Assembly: GCA_030655835.1 (NCBI GenBank)
Contig: JAUSPC010000082.1
Location: forward strand, 1-34,526
DNA: 34,526 nt
DNA from: Pelolinea sp.
GTDB taxonomy: Bacteria; Chloroflexota; Anaerolineae; Anaerolineales; Anaerolineaceae
Direction: 5' to 3'
Of this stretch, positions 16,176-24,450 are shown piece by piece (the stretch's first letter is position 1; each line of letters opens with the position of its first letter). The position numbers were made by a program, and so were the translations under genes. The notes beneath the pieces are model-generated. The model made no database searches and was not told the DNA's origin. It saw nothing but the letters and a program-made list of their open reading frames with translations.

Positions 16176-16184
16176 AAAGGAGGT
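16176..16184 (+). promoter_or_regulatory. Orphan Shine-Dalgarno (AAAGGAGGT) in the EcfS leader
   Basis: A near-perfect anti-16S match lies 77 nt before the true start at 16261, which has its own AAAGGAG. No ATG, GTG or TTG lies at usable distance. The same arrangement recurs at 21686, 29457 and, on the minus strand, 34121-34130. Confidence 0.6.
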
Positions 16185-16260
16185 TTTATCGAAAGAAAAC
16201 AAGATATTTAATAAGCAGTCAATAACTATTCAACTATTAACTTATAAAGGAGATTATATA

Positions 16261-17097
16261 ATGAAAGAAGTAATTAGTATGTGGAAAAAAACCAGAATGA
16301 TTATTCTGGTATCATTATCAGCTGCCATTTATGCTGCCTTCTTGATCGCTTTCAAAGGCGGCATTGTTATTGTTCCTGGCATAACTGAGGTGCGTCCTGC
16401 CAATGTGTTCCCGCCAGTGTTCGGCCTGCTCTTCGGCCCTGCTGGCGCTTGGGGCGCCGCCATCGGTAACCTGATCGGCGATATATTTGGCGGCTCACTG
16501 GGCATCGGCTCCATATTTGGTTTCTTTGGCAACTTCTTCCTGGGTTTTGTACCCTACAAGATGTGGGGCGCAACCTTTGGTCTGGTTAAAAAAGATGATA
16601 TGTCCATGAAGATGAACAGCTGGCAGAAGATCCTGGCTTTCGAAATCGTCGCTCTGGTTGCTTCAGCAGCCTGTGCCATCATCATATCCTGGTACCTTGA
16701 TCTGGCTGGTATTGTACCTTTTGCTTTCCTGGGCGTTACCATCACTGTTAACAACTTTGCCGCTGCTGTTGTCTTGGGGCCTATCCTGCTGGGTTTGTTC
16801 TACCCGCGTGTGAAGCGCTGGGGTTTGCTTTGGACTGACATTATGGACAAAGAAGAAGTTGCTAAAGGGTTTGCCATCAATGTGGGCTCTGTCCTGATGA
16901 CTGTCGGTTCACTGGGCGGTCTGATCATTGGTATTTTGGTGGCTGTCGGCGCCGCTGGCCAGCAGCTTTATGGCTTTGCCGGAAGCTCCGGGCAGATGTC
17001 CGTCTGGTTGGCTGTTCTGCCCTTCTTGATTATGATTCTTGTTTCCAGCTTTATGCTTTCCGGGCGCGAACAGTTCACCACCGAAAAAGAACTATAA
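16261..17097 (+). CDS. ECF transporter S-component (substrate-specificity membrane protein)
   Basis: 278 residues from ATG 16261 with AAAGGAG ahead; an open frame extends upstream to 16135 but its extra residues are polar and not family-like. About six membrane helices are visible. The signature TEVRPANVFPPVFGLLFGPA, followed by GNLIGDIFGG, is of the QueT-like/ECF-S type. A C-terminal pair of helices (VLMTVGSLGGLIIGILVAVG) extends beyond the common 180-200 residue S-component. The substrate is inferred from neighbours to be a purine nucleoside such as 5'-methylthioadenosine or a deoxy analogue. It completes an ECF importer with EcfA and EcfT of the same operon. Confidence 0.85.
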   Translation: MKEVISMWKKTRMIILVSLSAAIYAAFLIAFKGGIVIVPGITEVRPANVFPPVFGLLFGPAGAWGAAIGNLIGDIFGGSLGIGSIFGFFGNFFLGFVPYKMWGATFGLVKKDDMSMKMNSWQKILAFEIVALVASAACAIIISWYLDLAGIVPFAFLGVTITVNNFAAAVVLGPILLGLFYPRVKRWGLLWTDIMDKEEVAKGFAINVGSVLMTVGSLGGLIIGILVAVGAAGQQLYGFAGSSGQMSVWLAVLPFLIMILVSSFMLSGREQFTTEKEL

Positions 17098-17119
17098 TAA
17101 CCGAAGTTCTTTCGAATTT

Positions 17120-17148
17120 CTTCAGGGCGGGTATATACCGCCCTGAAG
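17120..17148 (+). terminator. Hairpin between EcfS and deaminase genes
   Basis: A perfect 11-bp stem (CTTCAGGGCGG / CCGCCCTGAAG) with loop GTATATA is followed only by TTTATAT. The weak T-tract suggests a partial terminator or an mRNA-stabilising 3' end for the EcfS message. Confidence 0.6.
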
Positions 17149-17185
17149 TTTATATAAACACTAAGTGTCTTATGAAAGCACAAAC

Positions 17186-18493
17186 ATGGCCTCAGCACAA
17201 CAATATGATTTGCTAATTACCGGGGGAAAAATCGTTACTATGGACGCCAAGCGCCGCGTCATTGATAACGGCGCTATAGCAATCTCTAGCAATAGGATCC
17301 AAGAAATATTCTCAGCAGGGGAACTGCCCAGCAATTATAAGGCGCGTAAAACAATCAATGCGGATGGCAAAGTTATCATCCCTGGCTTGATCAACGCCCA
17401 CAGCCACATTGCTATGACATTATTCCGCGGCTTTGTGGAAGATTTAGTTCTGTACAAATGGCTGAAAAGAGTCTGGCAATATGAGCTATCGGCGCTCAAT
17501 GAAAACAACGTGCGCGCCGGTTCCAAACTGGCCTTCGCTGAAATGATCCGCAGCGGTGTGACCTGTGTCCACGACATGTATTGGCACTGTATGGCTACTA
17601 TCGATCTTGCTGAAGAAATCGGTTTCCGTCTGATTTCCGGCCCATCGATTACAGGAATTGGTGAGCCAGATTTTGACGAGATGATAAACACAGCGCGCTG
17701 CGTACTAGAAAAAATAAAAAATTATCGCTATGTTCACCCTGTTATTCAAGCTCACAGCACCTACACTACCACACCAGAGATGATGCATAAGGTATTTGAA
17801 TTCAAACAAGAATATAATATTCCCTTCACTACCCATGCATCTGAGAACCAAGCTGAAGTTGACGATGTGTGTGAGCGATACGGCAAAACGCCGATTGAAT
17901 TATTGCAATCATATAATCTGTTGGATAGCGGTACAATCTTGGCGCATTGTGTCAAACTACAAAATGATGAAATTACTCTTCTTAGCGAGAGTAGTACAAA
18001 CGTAGTCCACTGCCCTGAAAGCAACCTCAAACTGGGGTCCGGCATAGCTCGAATCGCCGAACTATTCGAGGCAGGTGTAAATATTTGTATTGGCACTGAC
18101 GGCCCAGCATCAAACAACAATTTGGATTTATTGGGCGAAATCAGAACGGCCGCATTATTACAAAAGGGTTTTTACGAAAATCCTGAAGTGCTCACTACTA
18201 TGCAGGCTATGGAAATGGCCACCATCAATGGGGCCAAAGCTTATGGGCTAGATAAGAAACTCGGGTCGCTGGAACCAGGCAAGCGTGCAGATATTGTAAT
18301 CATCGATTTCGATAAAAGCCATCTGACACCATGCCACGATGTATACGCACACCTGATCTATTCAGTCAACCAAGCTGATGTGGATACAGTGCTCATCGAT
18401 GGCAAAATCCTCATGGATGATGGAGAGCTGACTACCCTGGATGAAGAAACCATAAAAGCAGAAGTACGCGTTATAGGAGAACAATTCAAATGA
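17186..18493 (+). CDS. mtaD: 5'-methylthioadenosine / S-adenosylhomocysteine deaminase
   Basis: 435 residues from ATG 17186; an in-frame GTG at 17165 is an alternative. Amidohydrolase metal and active-site residues are in place: H72-S-H74 in NAHSHIAMTLFRG, H190 in QAHSTYTTT, H217 and E220 in TTHASENQAEVD, LAHCVKL, and D305 in GTDGPASNNNLDL. The C-terminus carries the LGSLEPGKRADIVIID composite-domain strand. MtaD-type enzymes deaminate MTA to methylthioinosine and SAH to inosylhomocysteine. Paired with the Asn-type phosphorylase in the same cluster, this gives a complete deamination-then-phosphorolysis route. Its stop overlaps the start of the truncated PLP-enzyme frame. Confidence 0.9.
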   Translation: MASAQQYDLLITGGKIVTMDAKRRVIDNGAIAISSNRIQEIFSAGELPSNYKARKTINADGKVIIPGLINAHSHIAMTLFRGFVEDLVLYKWLKRVWQYELSALNENNVRAGSKLAFAEMIRSGVTCVHDMYWHCMATIDLAEEIGFRLISGPSITGIGEPDFDEMINTARCVLEKIKNYRYVHPVIQAHSTYTTTPEMMHKVFEFKQEYNIPFTTHASENQAEVDDVCERYGKTPIELLQSYNLLDSGTILAHCVKLQNDEITLLSESSTNVVHCPESNLKLGSGIARIAELFEAGVNICIGTDGPASNNNLDLLGEIRTAALLQKGFYENPEVLTTMQAMEMATINGAKAYGLDKKLGSLEPGKRADIVIIDFDKSHLTPCHDVYAHLIYSVNQADVDTVLIDGKILMDDGELTTLDEETIKAEVRVIGEQFK

Positions 18494-18627
18494 AAAATAA
18501 CCCCCACAAACTTGGACTTGGCACACTAGTCACCCAATTCACCGAAAAGGAGAATCCCCATCACGCTCATGTTGCCCCTATTTACCAAACATCCACCTTT
18601 TCGTTCCCAGCGATAAAAATAAAGTAA
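18490..18627 (+). pseudogene. N-terminal stump of a Cys/Met-metabolism PLP enzyme (methionine gamma-lyase / O-acetylhomoserine sulfhydrylase type)
   Basis: The frame starts at an ATG overlapping the deaminase stop (ATGA) and runs 45 residues. GLGTLVTQF and AHVAPIYQTSTFSFP match the conserved N-terminus of this family (HxG... PPIYQTSTF). It then diverges to AIKIK and stops. The rest of the roughly 400-residue enzyme is missing, so this is a deletion relic. The overlap shows that the intact gene was once translationally coupled to mtaD. Such an enzyme could have recaptured methanethiol sulfur or made homocysteine. Confidence 0.8.
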
Positions 18628-18650
18628 AAGCGATTTCTAAAGGAGTTTAG

Positions 18651-18845
18651 ATGAAACAGAATTCGGAAAAGAGAGAAAACCCTCTTAAGGCAACGAATTT
18701 CACAGGGTCAGGGATGGCTATTTGGGCAGCCATAGGCATGGTATTTGGTTTGATGCTGTTCGAGAGCCAGGCGATTGGTTGTGCTTTCGGTGCTGCATTG
18801 GGTTTGGTTATTGGCGCAGCGATTGATGTGCAAGGGAGTCAATAG
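18651..18845 (+). CDS. Small glycine-rich (glycine-zipper-like) membrane protein
   Basis: 64 residues with AAAGGAG 12 bp before the ATG. A basic N-terminus (MKQNSEKRENPLK) is followed by two short hydrophobic stretches, SGMAIWAAIGMVFGLMLF and GCAFGAALGLVIGAAID, with G-x3-G/A spacings. No cysteine or charge pattern points to a function. It sits just inside the second R2 repeat. It may be a true small protein of unknown role. Confidence 0.6.
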   Translation: MKQNSEKRENPLKATNFTGSGMAIWAAIGMVFGLMLFESQAIGCAFGAALGLVIGAAIDVQGSQ

Positions 18846-18870
18846 ACCCAGTGGGCCATCCAGAAACCGG

Positions 18871-18938
18871 CTCTTAATCAGTAGATTTCCACAAGTGGGC
18901 TTCCTGTGATCGTAAAGTTCGATTCCCTGGTGCGTCAT
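18871..18938 (+). repeat. Dispersed repeat R2, copy B (68 bp, tRNA-Lys-like)
   Basis: Direct repeat of 10483-10550 with 8 differences. It starts 25 bp after the small membrane protein gene. A run of seven T (after GGGG) follows near 18950. It marks the right edge of the ECF/MTA block. Confidence 0.75.
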
Positions 18939-19045
18939 ATATATGGGGTTTTTTTGCTTTAATTTTATAATTATCATGTTCGTCTTCAATCCTGGCAATA
19001 TCGTCGACATTCTTAAGTATCTGTCATCCCCCTGAGTTCACCGAT

Positions 19046-19082
19046 ATGACATTTATCACCCGTATTACATGACATTCGTCAC
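19046..19082 (+). repeat. Short direct repeat upstream of the GntR gene
   Basis: ATGACATTTATCAC (19046-19059) and ATGACATTCGTCAC (19069-19082) recur at a 23-bp offset. They may be regulator half-sites or a relic of an insertion-sequence end. They lie about 40 bp upstream of the GntR operator array. Confidence 0.5.
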
Positions 19083-19121
19083 TAATATTTTATTTTCGGT
19101 ATAGTAATATATCTACAATGC

Positions 19122-19149
19122 TATAACGTTATAACGTTATAACGTTATA
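19122..19149 (+). promoter_or_regulatory. Three-unit palindromic operator (ATAACGTT x3) before the GntR gene
   Basis: Three exact 8-bp copies of ATAACGTT follow head to tail, and with the flanking bases the whole 28 bp is one perfect palindrome. It ends 14 bp before the start of a GntR-family gene. The overlapping AACGTT dyads allow several dimers to bind in register. Autoregulation is inferred. No second copy was seen elsewhere in the window. Confidence 0.75.
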
Positions 19150-19163
19150 ATAAATAAATTACA

Positions 19164-19922
19164 ATGGAACAGGAAATGTTTGATCGAGCAAAGGGCATCC
19201 CCGTTTACCGACAGCTGGCGGACTACATAAAAAAGCAGATTGCTTCCGATGTTTACAATCCCGGAGACATTTTACCGAGTGAGGCGGATTATATCCGCGA
19301 GTTCAACATTAGCCGAACAACGGTACGGTTGGCATTCGGGGTGATCACCAATGCCGGTTTGGTCCGTCGTGAACAAGGCAGGGGCACTATCGTGGTTTCT
19401 CAAGTACGCAGTAGTCTCCCCTACCTCTCTAGCTTCACAGAAGAGGTACTGCGGGTTGGACGCGAACCCGGCGTGGTATTGCTCAGCGGTGCGCAAGAGG
19501 AGACCAATCTTGAAGCCGCCAAAGCCCTTGCACTACCCGCAGAGGCCAAAATCTTGTATGTTGCCCGCCTGCGCTTGATCGACAACGAACCCTTTGGACT
19601 ATCGATATGCTGGCTGAACAACATCCAATTTCCAAAGTTAAAGCTCATGGATTATTCGGCATTGTCGCTTTACAAGATCATTGAGGATGGATTGGGCTTA
19701 TCCATCTTTCACGCAATCGAGAACATATATGCAGATCTGGCGAATGAAAATGAGGCGCAACAGTTGAAGATCAAAAGAAACACTCCAGTGCTTCGAATTA
19801 AGCGTATGACATCTATCAAAGACGAAAAAGGGATTACTTACCCGATAGATTATACCAAAGCAGTCTTCAATAGCAACATGTACAGTGTGGATGTTGAATT
19901 ATATCGTCAAAACAATAAATAG
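19164..19922 (+). CDS. GntR-family (HutC/UTRA) transcriptional regulator
   Basis: 252 residues. The N-terminal winged helix (residues about 8-78) reads GIPVYRQLADYIKKQI, PGDILPSEADYIREFNISRTTVRLA and LVRREQGRGTIV, the classic HutC-subfamily pattern. The UTRA ligand domain (about 95-245) has ILYVARLRLIDNEPFGLS and VLRIKRMTSIKDEKGITYPIDYTKA. The effector is probably a small metabolite of the downstream pathway. It is the first gene of the BtpA/ABC cluster and sits behind the ATAACGTT array. The gap of 51 bp to btpA holds only an RBS. Confidence 0.92.
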   Translation: MEQEMFDRAKGIPVYRQLADYIKKQIASDVYNPGDILPSEADYIREFNISRTTVRLAFGVITNAGLVRREQGRGTIVVSQVRSSLPYLSSFTEEVLRVGREPGVVLLSGAQEETNLEAAKALALPAEAKILYVARLRLIDNEPFGLSICWLNNIQFPKLKLMDYSALSLYKIIEDGLGLSIFHAIENIYADLANENEAQQLKIKRNTPVLRIKRMTSIKDEKGITYPIDYTKAVFNSNMYSVDVELYRQNNK

Positions 19923-19973
19923 AACCATGACCTTATTTCATTGAACAATCAATTTATTCAAAGGAGTTCCAGT

Positions 19974-20804
19974 ATGAAAAATCTTGATAAATTTGCAGAA
20001 TTAGAACGAATCTTTGGTACACGTAAACCAATCATCGGTATGGTACACCTGGCACCTCTCCCTGGCTCCCCCCGCCATGACGATATGAGCATGAAAGAAA
20101 TCACTGACTTGGCGCTTGAGGATGCCCATCTTTTATACAAGGCTGGTGTGGAAGGTGCCATCGTGGAGAACTTTGGAGATGTGATGTTTCATAAACACGT
20201 TCCCGATGAAACCATAGCCGCGATGACATACATTTCCACGATCATTGCCCAAGAAGTGCCCCGGCTCGTCCTGGGTATGTGCGTCCTCCAGTCAGATGCG
20301 ATTGCCGGCATGGCAATTGCCAACACGGTCGGGGCGAAATTCATCCGTGTTCCTTATTACACCGAGACATATGTGGTGGACGCCGGACTGATGGACAGCA
20401 TTGCCGCAGAAACTCTACGCTACCGCAAGTTCCTCAACGCCGATGTTAAAATCTTTGCCGATGTTCATATCAAGCATGGTTACCCCATTTCTCAGCGCCC
20501 GATCGGTCAGGCGGCTTATGATACCGTCCACCGCGGGCTGGCAGATTCCATTCTTGTGACCGGCATTGCCACCGGTGCTGAGACAAAATTTGACGATGTC
20601 AAAGAGGTGAAGGAAGCTGTCAGCCATACCCCGGTATTCGTTGCCAGCGGTGTGGACGAGAAGAACCTGCCTCAATTCAAAGAATACGCTGACGGGGTCA
20701 TCATTGGTACTCGCATCAAGATCAATAATGAATCCGAGGCGCCTATTGACCCTGTAAAGTTAAATTCATTTATGAAAGTGGCTCGAACCATCTGGCCGAA
20801 ATAG
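19974..20804 (+). CDS. BtpA/SgcQ-family TIM-barrel protein, copy 1
   Basis: 276 residues from ATG 19974 with AAAGGAG upstream; an in-frame TTG at 19941 is less likely. Family features: KPIIGMVHLAPLPGSP at the N-terminus, GVEGAIVENFGD, RKFLNADVKIFADVHIKHG and YADGVIIGTRIK near the barrel end, with a phosphate-binding look. BtpA was named for photosystem I biogenesis in cyanobacteria and SgcQ lies in an E. coli sugar operon, but the reaction of the family is not established to my knowledge. Beside a nucleoside importer, a PTE-like hydrolase and a PfkB kinase, an aldolase or isomerase role on a sugar phosphate is conceivable (inference). Confidence 0.85.
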   Translation: MKNLDKFAELERIFGTRKPIIGMVHLAPLPGSPRHDDMSMKEITDLALEDAHLLYKAGVEGAIVENFGDVMFHKHVPDETIAAMTYISTIIAQEVPRLVLGMCVLQSDAIAGMAIANTVGAKFIRVPYYTETYVVDAGLMDSIAAETLRYRKFLNADVKIFADVHIKHGYPISQRPIGQAAYDTVHRGLADSILVTGIATGAETKFDDVKEVKEAVSHTPVFVASGVDEKNLPQFKEYADGVIIGTRIKINNESEAPIDPVKLNSFMKVARTIWPK

Positions 20805-20816
20805 GAGACCATCATT

Positions 20817-21653
20817 ATGAGTATGTATCCTGACGATAATCGATATCAAAATTATTTAGACTTGTTCGGTGTAAAAAAACCGATCATCGGTATGCTTCAC
20901 CTGCTCCCGCTCCCCGGCTCGCCGGTTTACAATGGGAAAGGGTTGAAGGATGTAATCGAGCGTGCCCTTTACGATGCTAATGAACTCCAAGAGGGCGGTG
21001 TGGACGCCCTTGAAGTGGAAAACTTCTCCGATCCCACGTATTACCCCCATGAAGTTGGTCCGGAATTAACCGCCGCCATGGCAATCATCAGCGATCATAT
21101 CCGGCGGGCTGTCTCTAAACCGCTTGGTATTTGCATTCTGTCGGACCCCAAAGCTTCCCTTAGTGTTGCCCATGCTATGGGTGCGCAATTTATTCGCGCT
21201 ACCTTTTTCACCGAAGCCTCGGTAGATGTTTCGGGACTAGTATTGCCAAAGCCGCACGAATTGCTGCGATTCCGCAAATTTCTTGATCCATCGATCAAGA
21301 TCTTCACCGACGTGCACATCAAGCATTCTGCACCGCTGGTTAATCGCCCGATTGGTGATTCTGCACTCGACGCAAAATACTTCCTCTCGGATGCAATTAT
21401 CATCAGCGGCACCCATACCGGCAAGGAAACAAAACTAGATGACATCAAAGAAGCCAAGGCCTCTGTAGAGGAATTTCCTGTGCTTGTGGGCAGCGGTTTT
21501 AATAAAGAAGCGGCTGCGCGTATCTTCCAATATGCCGATGGCGCAATTGTCGGCACATCTCTCAAAAAAGACGGGGTGAGTTCTAATGTAGTTGATCGAA
21601 AGCGGGTGAAAGAATTAATGGATGTGGTCAAAGAGATCAGAGCCAGCGCTTAG
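20817..21653 (+). CDS. BtpA/SgcQ-family TIM-barrel protein, copy 2
   Basis: 278 residues, starting 12 bp after copy 1 with AGGAGA in the spacer. It shares with its neighbour KPIIGMLHLLPLPGSP, the VENFSDP strand, LRFRKFLDPSIKIFTDVHIKH, RPIGDSALDA and YADGAIVGTSLK, at roughly 40 percent identity by eye. This is an old tandem duplication and not a recent one. Two paralogues side by side suggest a hetero-oligomer or two related reactions. No membrane segment or signal is seen. Function unknown. Confidence 0.85.
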   Translation: MSMYPDDNRYQNYLDLFGVKKPIIGMLHLLPLPGSPVYNGKGLKDVIERALYDANELQEGGVDALEVENFSDPTYYPHEVGPELTAAMAIISDHIRRAVSKPLGICILSDPKASLSVAHAMGAQFIRATFFTEASVDVSGLVLPKPHELLRFRKFLDPSIKIFTDVHIKHSAPLVNRPIGDSALDAKYFLSDAIIISGTHTGKETKLDDIKEAKASVEEFPVLVGSGFNKEAAARIFQYADGAIVGTSLKKDGVSSNVVDRKRVKELMDVVKEIRASA

Positions 21654-21685
21654 TATGATCATTACAGAACAAATTCATCTTAGAA

Positions 21686-21694
21686 AAAGGAGGT
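21686..21694 (+). promoter_or_regulatory. Orphan Shine-Dalgarno (AAAGGAGGT) in the first BMP lipoprotein leader
   Basis: Lies 87 nt before the ATG at 21781, which has its own AAAGGAG. The nearest ATG after it (21709) is 14 nt away and opens only three codons. Confidence 0.6.
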
Positions 21695-21780
21695 GAAAGC
21701 ACAAGAATTTATGCTCACATGATTGCATTCCAACCAATCGTTATATCCAATTTTATTTATGTATATAAAGGAGTAGACCA

Positions 21781-22854
21781 ATGATTAGAAATAAGTATAT
21801 GATTGTTGTTTTTTTCTTAGTGATCATGTCCATGATCGCCGCATGTGCTCCCAAACCTGCTGCTCCGGCAGACACGTCGGTTGTTGCCGAAGTTCCTGTG
21901 GAAGAAGCTGAAGAAGAAGCAACGCTGAAAGTTGCAGTTGTTGCTGGTGGTGAAGTTGGTGATTTGGGTTTCATTGATTCTGCAAATGAAGGACTCGAAA
22001 GGATGACAGCCGAACTGGGTTTGGAAACTAGTATCATATCAAATCGTAATGATATGAACGTCAATTTAGATGTTTTAATCTCGGCAGCCGAACAAGCTGA
22101 TCTGATCTTCGTTGTGCCTGGTTACTTCTTTGACGAACAACTCAAACAGGTAATCCCAGAATTCCCGGATAAAACCTTCGTCTATGTCGACGGTGCCACG
22201 GGTATTGAGGGGATGACTTCCGTTGTCTTCATGCAGAACGAGGGTGCCTTCCTTGCTGGTGCTTTGGCTGCTCTGCTGACCACAGAAACTACGGATTTAC
22301 CAAGCATGGATGATGCCAAGAAGATTGCTTTCATGGGCGGTGCTGATATGCCCGTGATCCACGATTACCAGGTTGGTTTTAATCAGGGAGCCAAATATGC
22401 CGTAGAAGATATTGAGATCATTAATCAGTATGCTGGAACACACTTTGACCCAGCAAAAGGTAAGGAAACCGCACTGGCAATTTACGGCGCCGGAGCCGAC
22501 ATTATCTTCCAGGCAGCTGGCCCTACCGGTTTAGGTTTGTTTGAAGCTGCCAAAGATGTCAAGAAATATGCGATTGGTGTAGATACCAATCAGAAGGGTC
22601 TTGCCCCAGAATGGGTAGTCGCTTCGATGCGCAAGAACGTTGGCGATGCCATCTTCCAGTTTGCTGAATCCTTCATTGCAGGCGAGATCGAGACCGGTGA
22701 TGTAATGGCTTACGGTCTTTCAAAGAACGGTGTCGGTATCGATTACGGCGATATGGATCCGGATCTTGTTCCACAAAGAATTAAAGACATGATTGCGGAA
22801 TTCGCCCAGGAAATTATGGACGGAAAGATCGTCGTAGAGCAATATAACCAGTAA
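21781..22854 (+). CDS. BMP-family ABC transporter substrate-binding lipoprotein (nucleoside type), copy 1
   Basis: 357 residues. The signal peptide ends at the lipobox MIAAC, with lipidated C22, followed by a Pro/Ala/Glu linker (residues 23-48). The BMP/Med fold begins LKVAVVAGGEVGDLGFIDSANEGLERM. VPGYFFDEQLKQVIPEFPDKTFVYVDG and GADIIFQAAGPTGLGLFEAAK and AIGVDTNQKGLAPEWVVASMRKNVGDA are family-typical. BMP proteins (PnrA, BmpA) bind purine nucleosides, and related ones bind other small ligands. It pairs with the ATPase and two permeases that follow. A hairpin just after its stop probably enriches this cistron over the rest. Confidence 0.93.
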   Translation: MIRNKYMIVVFFLVIMSMIAACAPKPAAPADTSVVAEVPVEEAEEEATLKVAVVAGGEVGDLGFIDSANEGLERMTAELGLETSIISNRNDMNVNLDVLISAAEQADLIFVVPGYFFDEQLKQVIPEFPDKTFVYVDGATGIEGMTSVVFMQNEGAFLAGALAALLTTETTDLPSMDDAKKIAFMGGADMPVIHDYQVGFNQGAKYAVEDIEIINQYAGTHFDPAKGKETALAIYGAGADIIFQAAGPTGLGLFEAAKDVKKYAIGVDTNQKGLAPEWVVASMRKNVGDAIFQFAESFIAGEIETGDVMAYGLSKNGVGIDYGDMDPDLVPQRIKDMIAEFAQEIMDGKIVVEQYNQ

Positions 22855-22865
22855 TATAATATTAC

Positions 22866-22897
22866 GACAGGGTGGAGATATTATCTTCCACCCTGTC
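22866..22897 (+). terminator. Hairpin after the BMP lipoprotein gene
   Basis: An 11-bp perfect stem (GACAGGGTGGA / TCCACCCTGTC), 10-nt loop, then TAAATTTCTTT. It starts 12 bp after the stop. It is likely a partial terminator or 3' stabiliser giving more binding protein than membrane subunits. Confidence 0.7.
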
Positions 22898-22935
22898 TAA
22901 ATTTCTTTACAACCCGAAATCGAGAAGAAAAATTA

Positions 22936-24450
22936 ATGACCCTCGCCATCGAAACCCATCAGATCACCAAATTGTATGGTGACACCGTTGCCAATGATCA
23001 TATCGACTTTTCAGTGATTGAGGGTCATATCCATGCCGTGCTGGGAGAAAACGGGGCGGGAAAAACTACCCTGGTGAAAATTCTCTTCGGTGAAGAAATG
23101 CCCACCGAAGGTGAGATCAAGATTTTTGGCAAAACGGTGACCATTCACAACCCTGCGGAAGCGCTGGATCTTTCCATCGGATTCATTCACCAGCACTTTA
23201 CCCTTGTAAATGAATTTACAATCGCCCAGAATTTCGCTCTGGGTATAGAACCCTGTAATAATCTGTTCTTCTGCGACTATGATACCGTCAATAAAAAAGT
23301 TAAGAATATCCTTGATATGCTGGAAATGCCGCTGAAACTGGATGTTCCGGTGGGTTCGTTCTCGGTGGAAGAGCGCCAGATCATGGAGATCGGCAAAGCG
23401 CTTTACCGCGGCGCGCAAATCCTCATCCTTGACGAACCAACTTCAGTGTTGACACCACAAAAAATTGAAAAACTGCTTGATATTCTGCGCAAGCTTCGCC
23501 AGGAAGGTAAGACCATCATCATGATCACGCATAAACTGGAAGAGGCTTTCTCCATTGCAGATGAGATCAGTGTGCTGCGCAAGGGAGTTTTGGTGGCAAC
23601 GCTACCCCATGATCGGGTGAATAGGGAACAATTGATCCGAATGATGGTCGGAGAAGAACCTCTTATTACCCTGAAAAAGGAAGATCATCCTTTCGGGGAT
23701 GCATTGGTGCAGGTGAGAAATCTTTGTGTAAATAATTACGACAATCGAATAGTGAAAAACGTGAGTTTCGAAATTCACCGCGGTGAGATATTCGGTCTGA
23801 CCGGCGTGGGAGGTAACGGACAGGCTGAACTTGTGGAAGCGCTCATCGGTATGCGTCCGGCCAGCGAAGGAGATATCCGTTTTGATGGTAAAAGTGTGGT
23901 GCATTGGGACATTCAGAAACGACGCCTATCTGGTATGGCATATGTACCTGAGAACCGCATCGAACGTGGTGCGGCGGTATCCCTATCGATCTTAGACAAT
24001 CTGGTAATGGGACACCATTATCTCCCTGAATTCCATCAGGGATTATTACTGAAATACAAAAATTTGCAATCCTTCGCCCGTGACATCATAAAAGATTTTG
24101 AAGTGGTAGCCAGTTCGCTTGAGATCAATGCCGGTAGTCTTTCCGGTGGAAACTTGCAGAAACTGATCATCGGCCGCGAATTCTCGCTCAACACGCCATT
24201 TCTAATCGTGGCTTATCCCAGCCAGGGGATTGATATCCGCACCACAAAATATGTTCATTCAGAATTGATAAGGCGCCGTGACACCGGTTATGCCATTCTG
24301 CTTGTTTCCGGCGACATGGATGAGATTTTCAACTTAAGTGACCGTATCGGAGTGATGTATTCCGGTGAACTGGTTGCCATCACCAAACCTGAAGAGATCA
24401 ACCGCTTTGAACTGGGTCAATATATGGTCGGTTCTCGGAGAAATTGCTGA
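22936..24450 (+). CDS. Nucleoside ABC transporter ATPase (two-domain, RbsA/YufO type)
   Basis: 504 residues with tandem ABC domains. Domain 1: Walker A GENGAGKTT, the diagnostic IGFIHQHFTLV Q-loop, a degenerate signature FSVEERQ, and ILILDEPTSVLTP. Domain 2: the altered Walker A GVGGNGQAEL, signature LSGGNLQK and FLIVAYPSQGID, where the usual Walker B Asp/Gln position is changed as in this subfamily. Such proteins energise BMP-dependent nucleoside uptake. The stop codon overlaps the start of the first permease by one base (TGATG), showing tight coupling. Confidence 0.92.
   Translation: MTLAIETHQITKLYGDTVANDHIDFSVIEGHIHAVLGENGAGKTTLVKILFGEEMPTEGEIKIFGKTVTIHNPAEALDLSIGFIHQHFTLVNEFTIAQNFALGIEPCNNLFFCDYDTVNKKVKNILDMLEMPLKLDVPVGSFSVEERQIMEIGKALYRGAQILILDEPTSVLTPQKIEKLLDILRKLRQEGKTIIMITHKLEEAFSIADEISVLRKGVLVATLPHDRVNREQLIRMMVGEEPLITLKKEDHPFGDALVQVRNLCVNNYDNRIVKNVSFEIHRGEIFGLTGVGGNGQAELVEALIGMRPASEGDIRFDGKSVVHWDIQKRRLSGMAYVPENRIERGAAVSLSILDNLVMGHHYLPEFHQGLLLKYKNLQSFARDIIKDFEVVASSLEINAGSLSGGNLQKLIIGREFSLNTPFLIVAYPSQGIDIRTTKYVHSELIRRRDTGYAILLVSGDMDEIFNLSDRIGVMYSGELVAITKPEEINRFELGQYMVGSRRNC

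Noticed and set aside
16135-16260. Extended N-terminus of the ECF S-component
   Set aside because: The upstream frame is open but polar and has no start near a ribosome site; AAAGGAG before ATG 16261 decides the start.
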